From NCBI GenBank assembly GCA_028277845.1, contig JANQFL010000110.1:35325-99324 (forward strand): 64,000 nucleotides of DNA, in the 5' to 3' direction. The notes below the pieces were generated by a model. It ran no database searches. It was not told the DNA's origin and was given only the letters and a program-made list of their open reading frames with translations. Source of the DNA: Sneathiellales bacterium. Its GTDB lineage: Bacteria > Pseudomonadota > Alphaproteobacteria > JANQFL01. Positions within the stretch are counted from its first letter, which is position 1. Each line of letters starts with the position of its first letter. Below, piece after piece: positions 15,932-23,672 of this stretch. The position numbers and the translations under genes were made by a program.

Positions 15932-17484
15932 CGCCTGACTTGGTCCTTCAGTTCACGCCGGATATACCACTGGCCGCTTTCGTCGTTGTGGTGGCGCATG
16001 TATGTGTTTTCCAGATAGATGGACACACGGGGTTGCAGCCGCGCCAATTCGTGATTGATACGGTCGACAAAGACGTATGGCACGCGCTCCCGGTCGAGCG
16101 TCGCAAGAATGTCGTCGATCTGTTCCGGCAGGAACCACTTCCACGACCAGCCGACCGTCCGGTGCGGGGATCGCCGGCCCGAAAGTTCATGAACGATGGC
16201 GTGACCGAACGCGTAGATAGGGCCGGGCAGTGCGTCCGGTGAACGGAGAAACCGTGCACCCTTCAGCATGACCCGGTAGTGCTCGCTGATTTGCACCTGA
16301 TACGCGCGGGCGCCGGTTTTCTGCACGGCGACTTCGGACAACATCGGGCGCGCCTTGCGCACGAAGTCGTCCGCCAGTCCGGCGGTCGCGGTCAGAATGA
16401 CGACGGCGCCGATCATGGCCTGACGCGCCGTCCCGATACGGTTTCCATCGTTCAGCCAGGCGCAAAGCCGGTCCACGCCCACAACGGCAAACAAGCCGAC
16501 GGGCAGCAGCACCAACAGCGTGTGGTAATACCACCAGGAAAATCGTTGTACGAGGAACAAGCCGGCGCCGACGACAATCCATGTCACCAGCAATGCGCCA
16601 AACAGATCCCGGTCACGGCGTATCCACTGCACGATCGCGATGACGGCGAACAGTGCCCACGGCGCGACACCGGAAATATAAAAACTTGCGGCAGTGGCCA
16701 GGCGTGTCACGCTGGCGGGCGGAGACGAGGCGAGAGCCTTCGGAGGGTAGACAAAGGCGGTCCACAGAAGGTCGTCGAGGTGTCCTGACCAGTGATACAA
16801 CAGGACGACGCTTCCCAGGACCGCGACGACTCCCGCGGTGGCAGGCAGGACGGCTTTGAGCAATAGTGCGCCGACCGACATGCGGTTGCCGCGCCACAAA
16901 TACATCAGTGCGACCAGCCAGAGCACCATGCAAAGGACCGCCAGCAGGAGCTTGAAGACAACGGCGATACCGGCCAGGAGGCCACTGGCGAAAAACAGGG
17001 CGGCCAACCATTGTGGACTGCGTTGCGCCCAAACAAGGCACAGAAAAAACGCGAACAGGGGAAAGGCGACGATAAACTCCAGCTGCGTGAGCTCGGCTTC
17101 CCCCGACATGCCGTAATAGACGCCGACCGTTGCGACCGGCACGAACGCCGACAGCCATTTGTTCCGGAAGGCGCCGCGCAAAGTCGCCATCAGAACGGCG
17201 GAAAACGCCAACATCCAAATCAGTTCGAACAAGTGGATGCGGGATTCGCTGAAGCCGAACAAGCGTCCGGCGGCCAGGTAAAACCAATAGATGCCCGGTT
17301 GCTTGTTGTCCCAGTAATCGGCGTAGTACACCGCGCCCTTGTCGAGTTGCTGTGCGCCATAGGAAAAAAGCGCCTGGTCCGGACCGAAGGGATAGTAAAG
17401 GTTGGCGGCACCCATCAGAACGATGACGGCGAACGCAAACAGGTAGGCGCCTGCTTCCATGCTCCAGACAATTCTGGCGTTCAT
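15913..17484 (-). CDS. GT-C fold membrane glycosyltransferase-like protein (GT39/ArnT-like)
   Basis: Polytopic inner-membrane protein of ~523 residues with roughly ten hydrophobic segments and a C-terminal soluble part, resembling GT39/ArnT-type lipid-linked sugar transferases. The first periplasmic loop carries YYPFGPDQALFSYGAQQLDKG and YADYWDNKQPGIYWFY, where the acidic residues and the NKQPG segment match the conserved catalytic loop of this superfamily. The ATG at 17484 was preferred to an upstream GTG at 17532. It stands alone between DUF1330 (convergent) and a VOC gene. Donor and acceptor are unknown. Confidence 0.8.
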   Translation of the reverse strand: MNARIVWSMEAGAYLFAFAVIVLMGAANLYYPFGPDQALFSYGAQQLDKGAVYYADYWDNKQPGIYWFYLAAGRLFGFSESRIHLFELIWMLAFSAVLMATLRGAFRNKWLSAFVPVATVGVYYGMSGEAELTQLEFIVAFPLFAFFLCLVWAQRSPQWLAALFFASGLLAGIAVVFKLLLAVLCMVLWLVALMYLWRGNRMSVGALLLKAVLPATAGVVAVLGSVVLLYHWSGHLDDLLWTAFVYPPKALASSPPASVTRLATAASFYISGVAPWALFAVIAIVQWIRRDRDLFGALLVTWIVVGAGLFLVQRFSWWYYHTLLVLLPVGLFAVVGVDRLCAWLNDGNRIGTARQAMIGAVVILTATAGLADDFVRKARPMLSEVAVQKTGARAYQVQISEHYRVMLKGARFLRSPDALPGPIYAFGHAIVHELSGRRSPHRTVGWSWKWFLPEQIDDILATLDRERVPYVFVDRINHELARLQPRVSIYLENTYMRHHNDESGQWYIRRELKDQVRRQLPVR

Positions 17485-17619
17485 TTCGTCCCGATCCCAG
17501 TTTTGCCACGATGACACATGCTGTGCGCGCACAAACGTGTGTCAATTCGCCAACAATAGGGGTTTTAGGAGGATCGGGTGAACAAATAAGAAATACTCCG
17601 GATCAACCCGGGCAAGTAG

Positions 17620-17973
17620 TCAGTTCTCCGACCAGACCGCCAACTCGTTGCCGTTGGGGTCCTGGAAGTGAAAGCGCCGGCCGCCGGGAAAGGCATAGAT
17701 CTGCTGGCTGATCGTGCCGCCGGCGGCGCTGATGGCGTCCAGGGTGTTCTCGAGATCGTCGGCATACAGCACGACCAGGATGCCGGGAGATGCCGGTTTG
17801 ACGCCGTCGACGCCGTTGAAACCACCGTCGATTCCGGCGCCGTCAAAGCTGATGTAGTCCGGTCCCCAATCGGTGAATTCCCAACCGAACAGCGATCCGT
17901 AAAACGCCTTGGTGGCCGCCGCGTCTTTCAACGGCAACTCGATGTAGTTGATGGACTTGTCCTTCGGCGCCAT
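17620..17973 (-). CDS. VOC family protein (glyoxalase/bleomycin-resistance fold)
   Basis: Single-domain VOC protein of 117 residues with the paired beta-alpha-beta-beta-beta modules. The first is INYIELPLKDAAATKAFYGSLFGWEF; the second ends in FHFQDPNGNELAVWSEN, with the usual FxDPxGN metal-site segment. The start has a good GGGAG. Members are metal-dependent lyases, dioxygenases or binding proteins, so the specific function is open. It lies 119 bp from the dehalogenase-like gene and is probably transcribed separately. Confidence 0.87.
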   Translation of the reverse strand: MAPKDKSINYIELPLKDAAATKAFYGSLFGWEFTDWGPDYISFDGAGIDGGFNGVDGVKPASPGILVVLYADDLENTLDAISAAGGTISQQIYAFPGGRRFHFQDPNGNELAVWSEN

Positions 17974-18092
17974 TGTCGTCTCCCGCGGCTGAAATCCAGC
18001 ATTTTTCGCAATTTCATATGCAGGGTATCAGAAATGCCGCCATGAGAACATAACGGAAACATTCAAGCGCGAACATTCATTTCCGGGCGGCA

Positions 18093-18977
18093 TCAATCAA
18101 AGAACGACTGAAAGTGCGCCAGCACCTCTTCTGGTGCCTCCTCGGCCAGATAATGCCCGGCGTTCACCGGGGCCCCGTCGACGTCGGCCGCGCTGTAGGC
18201 GCGCCACAGATCGAGCGGTTCGTACCAGGCGCCGATCCTGCCCTTCGATCCCCACAGTACCAGGAGCGGGCAGGCGATTTTGTCGCCTGCCTCACGGCTT
18301 GCACGGTCGTGTTCGAGGTCGATGGTCGCGGCGGCCCGGTAGTCCTCGCACATACCGCCGATCATCGCCGGATCGCGCACGGCGGCAAGATAGTCGGCCA
18401 GCGCGTCCGGGTGAAAGAAGTCGTCGTCCTTCGGTTCCCGTGAGGTATGGGCGCGGAACCAGTCTTCGGGCGCCAGGTTGATCAGGTTCTCCGGAAACGG
18501 GTGACGCTGGGCCAGCCAGAACCAATGATAGTAGCCCATGGCGAAAGCCATATCGGTGCGCTCGAAGTGCTCGATGGTCGGGACGATATCGAGCACGGCC
18601 AGTTTGCGCACCCGTTCGGGTGCATCCAAGGCCAGCCGGTGCGCGACACGGGCGCCCCGGTCGTGGCTCGCGACCTGAAAGGATTCGTGGCCGAGCCCGG
18701 TCATCAGTTCGGCAAGGTCCCGTGCCATGGGCCGCTTGGCATAGGGCGCATGATCGTCACTGACGCCCGGTTTGAACGACCGGCCATAGCCGCGTAAGTC
18801 GGGACAGATCACGGTGAACCGTTCCGCCAGAACCGGCGCCACCGCGTGCCACATGGCGTGGGTCTGCGGATTGCCGTGCAACATCAGCAACGGCGGGCCG
18901 CTGCCGCCTATGCGTAGGCGCAGATCTCCGCCGCTGACGGCGATGCTGCGCAGATCGAAGCCTTCGAAGAAAGCCAC
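18093..18977 (-). CDS. alpha/beta hydrolase, fluoroacetate/haloacetate dehalogenase type
   Basis: Alpha/beta-hydrolase of 294 residues with the complete fluoroacetate-dehalogenase residue set. Nucleophile Asp106 lies in SHDRGARVAHR, with carboxylate-binding Arg107 and Arg110, Asp130, and the halide-binding pair His151-Trp152 in GYYHWFWLAQ. Tyr213 (EDYRAA) and catalytic His275 (NAGHYLAEEAPEE) follow. These match the characterised enzyme (Asp110, Arg111, Arg114, Asp134, His155, Trp156, Tyr219, His280) at a near-constant offset. Predicted reaction: hydrolytic removal of halide from a haloacetate. GTG start, 15 bp after acuI, so it is probably the third gene of the acuR-acuI operon. Confidence 0.85.
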   Translation of the reverse strand: MAFFEGFDLRSIAVSGGDLRLRIGGSGPPLLMLHGNPQTHAMWHAVAPVLAERFTVICPDLRGYGRSFKPGVSDDHAPYAKRPMARDLAELMTGLGHESFQVASHDRGARVAHRLALDAPERVRKLAVLDIVPTIEHFERTDMAFAMGYYHWFWLAQRHPFPENLINLAPEDWFRAHTSREPKDDDFFHPDALADYLAAVRDPAMIGGMCEDYRAAATIDLEHDRASREAGDKIACPLLVLWGSKGRIGAWYEPLDLWRAYSAADVDGAPVNAGHYLAEEAPEEVLAHFQSFFD

Positions 18978-18992
18978 CGTCTGCGGCCCGGC

Positions 18993-19973
18993 CTAGCGGT
19001 TGACATCGACTACGACGCGGCCACGGGTCTTGCCCGCCATCTGGTCCGATGCGGTGGCGATGGCGTCGCCGAGGGCGATCTCACTGATCATGGCTTCGAT
19101 GTGTGCGATGTCCAAATCCGTGGCCAACCGGTTCCAGGCCTCCACGCGGTCCGCCTTGGGCCGGTAGACGCTGTCGATGCCGGCCAGCGTCACGCGGCGC
19201 AGGATGAACGGCATCACCGTCGCCGGCAGGTCGAAGCCCTGGGCCAGGCCGCAAGCCGTGACCGTGCCGCCGTATTTGGTGGTGGCGCAGATGTTGGCGA
19301 GCGTGTGGCTGCCGACCGCGTCGACGGCGCCGGCCCAGCGTTCCTTGCCGAGTGGCCGTCCCGGTTCGGCCAGAGTGTTGCGGTCGATGATGTCCGCCGC
19401 GCCCAGGTCCTTGAGATAGACCTCCTGGTCGGGCCGGCCGGTCGAGGCAATGACGGTGTAGCCCAGCTTGGCCAGCAGCGAGATGGCGACCGAACCGACG
19501 CCGCCGGCCGAGCCGGTGACGATGATTTCGCCCTGGTCCGGCGTGACGCCGTTTTTCTCCAGCCCCAGGACGCACAGCATGGCGGTGTACCCGGCGGTGC
19601 CGATACCCATGGCCTGGCGCGGCGTGAAGGCTTCCGGCAGCGGCACCAGCCAGTCGCCCTTGAGCCGGGCGGTCTGTGCCAGGCCGCCCCAGTGCACCTC
19701 GCCGACGCCCCAGCCGTTGAGCACCACCTTGTCGCCGGCGGCGAAGTCGGCGTGGCTGCTCTCGGTCACCGTGCCCGCGAGGTCGATGCCCGGCACCATG
19801 GGGAAGCTGCGCACCACCGGCGACGAGCCCGTGATGGCCAGGCTGTCCTTGTAATTGAGGGTCGAATAGTCGACCTGCACGGTGACGTCGCCCTCGGGCA
19901 ACTGGCTCTCGTCGACGTCGCTCAGCTCGGCGCGGTATCCGTCGTCGTCTTTATTGATCAGGATGGCTTTCAT
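18993..19973 (-). CDS. acuI: acrylyl-CoA reductase (NADPH), AcuI/YhdH type
   Basis: Zinc-free medium-chain reductase of 326 residues, predicted to reduce acryloyl-CoA to propionyl-CoA and so detoxify the acrylate intermediate of DMSP breakdown and related pathways. Family marks are the N-terminal [24 protein letters not shown], the Rossmann motif [12 protein letters not shown], and the C-terminal [16 protein letters not shown]. It follows an AcuR-like TetR gene by 42 bp, the same pairing as acuR-acuI in Rhodobacter sphaeroides. No DMSP lyase gene is present in the window, so acrylate may come from elsewhere. Confidence 0.9.
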   Translation of the reverse strand: MKAILINKDDDGYRAELSDVDESQLPEGDVTVQVDYSTLNYKDSLAITGSSPVVRSFPMVPGIDLAGTVTESSHADFAAGDKVVLNGWGVGEVHWGGLAQTARLKGDWLVPLPEAFTPRQAMGIGTAGYTAMLCVLGLEKNGVTPDQGEIIVTGSAGGVGSVAISLLAKLGYTVIASTGRPDQEVYLKDLGAADIIDRNTLAEPGRPLGKERWAGAVDAVGSHTLANICATTKYGGTVTACGLAQGFDLPATVMPFILRRVTLAGIDSVYRPKADRVEAWNRLATDLDIAHIEAMISEIALGDAIATASDQMAGKTRGRVVVDVNR

Positions 19974-20015
19974 GGTCGGTGTCCTCGGGCAGTCGATGGT
20001 TGTTGTTGAAAAGAT

Positions 20016-20666
20016 CTACCGCGGCAGGGCGGCGAAGAAACTGTCGGCGAACAGATCGATGGGGTCGTTGGAACGCATGAGCTTGGCGCGCAGCACCGCG
20101 CCCTCCCAGCCGATCCAGAACAGGGCGGCCAGGGAATCGCAATCGGCATCGGCGGCGATCTCACCGGCCGCCTTGGCATCGTCCAGGCAACGGGCCACCC
20201 GCACCTGCCAGTCGCCGAACACGGCATCGGCGTGGCGGCGGAAGTCGTCGTGGGTGGCACCCAGTTCCTGCGCCAGGTTGCCGATCAGGCAACCACGGCG
20301 GAAATCGAACCGCACCATGCCGTCCCGGGCGTCGGCAACGAAATCCCGCAGGCGGTCCAGCGGTGCGCGGGCCTCGTTGCGCAGCCAGCGGTCCAGCTTC
20401 TTGGCGAAATACGCCGCGTAGCCGTCCATGACAGCGCGGCCGAAGTCGTCCTTGCTGGCGAAGTAGTGGTAGAACGATCCCTTCGGTACATCGGCCCGTT
20501 TCAACACCGCGTCGATACCGGTGCTGGCGAAACCGTGTTCCGTCAGGATTTCGATGCCGCAGCGCACCAGCTTTTCGCGGGTTTCCAACCGGCCGCCGTC
20601 TTTCTTGGGCGGGCGGCCCCGGCGCTTCGCTTGTAATGGCCGTAGAGGCATGGCTTCCATCGTCAT
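20016..20666 (-). CDS. acuR: TetR-family regulator, AcuR-like
   Basis: TetR-type repressor of 216 residues. The N-terminal helix-turn-helix includes GIDAVLKRADVPKGSFYHYFASKDDFG, preceded by an Arg/Lys-rich arm (RRGRPPKK). The C-terminal domain has the AcuR-like blocks FRRGCLIGNLAQELG and LAALFWIGWEGAVLRAKL. In Rhodobacter AcuR represses acuI until acrylate is present; the same control is inferred here from similarity and from acuI lying 42 bp downstream. A short inverted repeat (20677-20691) just upstream is the likely operator. The gene symbol is assigned by similarity and context. Confidence 0.85.
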   Translation of the reverse strand: MTMEAMPLRPLQAKRRGRPPKKDGGRLETREKLVRCGIEILTEHGFASTGIDAVLKRADVPKGSFYHYFASKDDFGRAVMDGYAAYFAKKLDRWLRNEARAPLDRLRDFVADARDGMVRFDFRRGCLIGNLAQELGATHDDFRRHADAVFGDWQVRVARCLDDAKAAGEIAADADCDSLAALFWIGWEGAVLRAKLMRSNDPIDLFADSFFAALPR

Positions 20667-20676
20667 GTTTAATTAA

Positions 20677-20691
20677 TAGACTGGTCGTCTA
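20677..20691. promoter_or_regulatory. predicted AcuR operator
   Basis: TAGAC-TGGTC-GTCTA, a 5-bp inverted repeat of the AGAC-N5-GTCT type often bound by TetR proteins. It lies 11 bp before the acuR start, beside an AT-rich TTAATTAA that could belong to the -10 region. Confidence 0.6.
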
Positions 20692-20847
20692 AAAAATGTC
20701 AACAGGAAGGAATGGGCCGTTTTCGGTAGCCATGGCGGTGTCCCGTATTGCGGAAAGACGCGGTTCTTCGGCATGGCACCCGCACGACTTGTGCTAGAAC
20801 GGACGGATCGGCAATTGCCGTCTGGAAGCGGCCGGGGAGGAAAAGAC

Positions 20848-21732
20848 ATGGCGCAGATCAAAATCCAATTCAGTCTGTTTTCGGCGTTTTACTCGCCGCT
20901 GATCTCCGTCATGTCCGGCGGGTTCCTCAAGGACGAAGGCCTCGAGGCCGACTGGTCGGTGGCGCCGCCGGGCACGTCGGCCATCGCCGCCGTGGCGGCC
21001 GGCGAGGTGGACGTGGTGCAGTCGGCGTTGAGCCAGGGCTTCGGCCCGCTGGGCAAGGGCGAGACACCGCCGGCGGTGCACTTCGCCCAGATCAACGAGA
21101 TGGACGGCTTCTTCCTGACCGCCCGCGAGCCCGATCCCGACTTCACCTGGGACAAGCTGGAAGGATCGGACGCCGTGTTGTTCGGCGGCGGCCAGCCGCT
21201 GGCCATGTTCAAATTCGCCTGCCACAAGGCCGGCATCGATTACGAAAAGATCGCCGCCATCAATCCGGGCAGCGCCGACATCGACGCCGCCTTCCGCACC
21301 GGCCAGGGCCAGTACGTGCAGCAGCAGGGCCCGTTCCCACAGCAACTGGAGAAGGACGGCGTCGGCCATGTGGTCGCCCAGGTCGGCAGGCAGATCGGCC
21401 CGTGCGGCTTTTCCAGCCTCGCCAGCACCCGCGAATGGCTTGACACCGACAAGGCCAAGGCCTTCATGCGTGCCTACCGCAAGACCCGCGCCTATATCAA
21501 CGACACTCCAGCCGCCGAGATCGCCGCCGCCGAAAAACCCTACTTCCCCGACATCGATGAAGACGTGCTGGCCGACTGCATCGCCACCTACCAGCAACTG
21601 GGCTGCTGGACCCCGCACGTGGAGATCACCGAAGCCGCCTATCAGGCGACCCTCGACATCTTCCAATACAACGACCTGATCAGCGAACGCTTTGCCTACG
21701 ACCAGGTGTGCGCGCCATCGCCGGAGGAGTGA
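20848..21732 (+). CDS. NMT1/THI5-like (ABC substrate-binding type) protein without signal peptide
   Basis: Protein of 294 residues with the two-lobed NMT1/SsuA fold of transporters for nitrate, sulfonate or pyrimidine-like compounds. Evidence includes SAFYSPLISVMSGGFLKDEGLE, the AAGEVDVVQSALSQ segment and EWLDTDKAKAFMRAYRKT. It starts directly with MAQIKIQFSLFSAFYS, which lacks a signal peptide, and GGGGAGG before 20848 supports that start. No permease or ATPase gene is nearby. It may therefore be a cytoplasmic enzyme, sensor or metabolite carrier rather than a transporter subunit. Convergent with a LysR gene. Confidence 0.82.
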   Translation: MAQIKIQFSLFSAFYSPLISVMSGGFLKDEGLEADWSVAPPGTSAIAAVAAGEVDVVQSALSQGFGPLGKGETPPAVHFAQINEMDGFFLTAREPDPDFTWDKLEGSDAVLFGGGQPLAMFKFACHKAGIDYEKIAAINPGSADIDAAFRTGQGQYVQQQGPFPQQLEKDGVGHVVAQVGRQIGPCGFSSLASTREWLDTDKAKAFMRAYRKTRAYINDTPAAEIAAAEKPYFPDIDEDVLADCIATYQQLGCWTPHVEITEAAYQATLDIFQYNDLISERFAYDQVCAPSPEE

Positions 21733-21740
21733 GAAAAGGT

Positions 21741-22634
21741 TCAGTCCGATTTTACGACCGCATCCAGTTGCTCGCGCAGCCACGTCTCGAAGGCGTGCAC
21801 ACTTTTAGATTTGCGGGTGCGCCGTCCGGTAACGAACCAGTACGTGGCGCCGTTGCGGTGGCGGCCGGGGAGCGGCGCCACCACGCGGCCGGCCTGCAGG
21901 GCGTCGAAGGCCAGGACGTCCCAGGCGAGAAACACACCCTGTCCGGCAATGGCCGCGTCGAAACACAATGAGGCATCGGAGAAGCTGGGACCGTCGGCGA
22001 GCATGCTGTCGTCGCAGCCGTTGGGTTCGAGCCAGCAGTTCCAGCCATAGACGTCGTTGTCGTCGCGGATGATCGGTACCCTGCTCAAGTCATGCGGAGA
22101 CGAAACCTGTTCAGCCAGCGCCGGACTGCAGACGGGGAAGACGCGCAGGTCGAGCAGTTTCTCGGCGCTGACGTCGGTGTAGGGGCCGCGACCGACGCGG
22201 ATGCCCACGTCGACGTCGGAGAGGTCGGGGTCGACCAGGTTCGCGTTGGCGTCGACACGGACGCGGATATCCGGGTGGTGCTTGTTGAAGTCCTTCAGCC
22301 GCCAGACCAGCCACTTGCCGGCGAACACCGGCGCGCAGGAGACCGTCAGCGTGTCTTCCCGCTTGCGCCCGGCCAGCGCCACCGCCGCTGCCAGTTCCGA
22401 CAGGCCGCGCGTCAAGTGTTGCACGACGTCCTCGCCGTGTGCCGTCAGCGTCAGGCCCTTGGGGCGGCGGTCGAACAGCGTGCGGCCCAGTTGCTGTTCG
22501 GTTTTCTGGATCTGCTGACTGACCGCGCCGGGTGTCACGCCCAACGCATCGGCAGCCGCACGGAGGCTGCCCAAACGGCCGACCGCCTCGATCGCCCGCA
22601 AACCGCCGAGGTGGATACGGTTCAATTCCTTCAT
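21741..22634 (-). CDS. LysR-family transcriptional regulator (GcvA-like)
   Basis: LysR-type regulator of 297 residues. The N-terminal winged helix-turn-helix is GGLRAIEAVGRLGSLRAAAD...TPGAVSQQIQKTEQQLG. The C-terminal effector-binding domain starts near residue 90, with a GcvA-like DPDLSDVDVGIRVGRGPY segment. It is divergent from the small gene at 22705 with 70 bp between them, and convergent with the NMT1-like gene, 8 bp away. LysR regulators commonly control a divergent neighbour, so the small gene is one candidate target. Its inducer is unknown. Confidence 0.9.
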   Translation of the reverse strand: MKELNRIHLGGLRAIEAVGRLGSLRAAADALGVTPGAVSQQIQKTEQQLGRTLFDRRPKGLTLTAHGEDVVQHLTRGLSELAAAVALAGRKREDTLTVSCAPVFAGKWLVWRLKDFNKHHPDIRVRVDANANLVDPDLSDVDVGIRVGRGPYTDVSAEKLLDLRVFPVCSPALAEQVSSPHDLSRVPIIRDDNDVYGWNCWLEPNGCDDSMLADGPSFSDASLCFDAAIAGQGVFLAWDVLAFDALQAGRVVAPLPGRHRNGATYWFVTGRRTRKSKSVHAFETWLREQLDAVVKSD

Positions 22635-22704
22635 CCAGAAAAACTAAAACATCGATCAGAAAGAATCGATAAAAATCAGTAGTTGGCAGGACTATTATTT
22701 AGCC

Positions 22705-22890
22705 ATGCTAAAATATCTTACTTCCCTTCTGCCTGTGTTTCGAAGGGCTCTTTCCGGCGGCCGCACCGACACGGCGGACGACCGGCGGCAATGGCGGCGC
22801 GATCCGCTGTCCCATCCCGATCTGCGCAGAATGACGTTGAATCAACTGGCCGACCTGCCGTTCGATCCGAGGCGGATCAGCGATCACTGA
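22705..22890 (+). CDS. small basic protein, DUF1127-like tail
   Basis: ORF of 61 codons with AGGA upstream. The product has a hydrophobic N terminus (LKYLTSLLPVF), an Arg/Asp-rich middle and a patterned C terminus (RDPLSHPDLRRMTLNQLADLPFDPRR) resembling the end of short alphaproteobacterial DUF1127-like proteins. These small proteins have been implicated in RNA turnover and phosphate or stress responses in other species. It is divergent from the LysR gene. The C-terminal pattern argues that it is a true gene, but the call is tentative. Confidence 0.5.
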   Translation: MLKYLTSLLPVFRRALSGGRTDTADDRRQWRRDPLSHPDLRRMTLNQLADLPFDPRRISDH

Positions 22891-22960
22891 CGCTCCGGAA
22901 TTGCACGACGGTAAACTGTCGATCGAGTGTTGCAGTCCTTGGGTTGAGAGGCCTAAGACA

Positions 22961-23572
22961 CTAAATCTCTTCGCCGTCAAATAACCTGCGCGGTCTCACC
23001 GGATTCGAAGCTTTTGACAATCGGTCCGTAAGAGCTCGCCAGAATTTTTCCGCTCCCATGATGGCCGCTTGAGGTGGCGCAATTTTTGGCATTCGAAATC
23101 CCATGGCTTCGTATCGCGGGGCATATAATTCATAGTCAATGACTACGACGCTCTTATGGGATCCTCCTCGGACCAATACATCCAAGGTCAGCTCATAATT
23201 CTTCGAGGGGTCAGGGCTAAGCCACAGCATGCCGCCCGAGAGTTTTCTCACACGCGGATCTTCCATCTTGATGACAATCTCCCACTCCTCTTTGCTGAGT
23301 GGCGCGGGGGCTATTCCGCGCGCCTTTATCCGGCCGGTTATCATATTCGAGTGAATCACGGGCAAGCCCATGTCCAGCAGTGTCTTTTTAACCTGCAGAA
23401 ACGTTTCGTCGGATGGCGCGTCAACCACTCTGGTTCGGTGAGAGCGTTCATTTCGTTGGTAATCCAACAGCCACGCAATCTCGATCTTTCGCGCGGCATG
23501 GTTGACATCGGATACCGTCGCGCAGCCAGGCAGCATGGCCAGCGCCAGAAGAACAAATACGGCTCTCGTCAT
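22961..23572 (-). CDS. hypothetical lipoprotein
   Basis: Unrecognised protein of ~203 residues with a lipoprotein signal (AVFVLLALAMLPGC, lipid-attached Cys followed by ATV), so probably periplasm-facing and membrane-anchored. The mature part is mixed alpha/beta with LDYQRNERSH, an EEWEIVIKMEDPRVRKL strand pair and a basic C terminus. The ATG at 23572 is chosen because GGAG lies eight bases before it. The DNA is visibly lower in GC than its neighbours, suggesting a recent arrival or a fast-evolving orphan. It is flanked by unrelated genes; no function can be given. Confidence 0.7.
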   Translation of the reverse strand: MTRAVFVLLALAMLPGCATVSDVNHAARKIEIAWLLDYQRNERSHRTRVVDAPSDETFLQVKKTLLDMGLPVIHSNMITGRIKARGIAPAPLSKEEWEIVIKMEDPRVRKLSGGMLWLSPDPSKNYELTLDVLVRGGSHKSVVVIDYELYAPRYEAMGFRMPKIAPPQAAIMGAEKFWRALTDRLSKASNPVRPRRLFDGEEI

Positions 23573-23672
23573 AATAGTCTCCAAGCCAGAGGAACTATCA
23601 TAACGAGTATAGCATTGTTGCCGGAAGAAAATTCTCTACTTGATCGTTACGACACGGTCTGTAAACACGACA

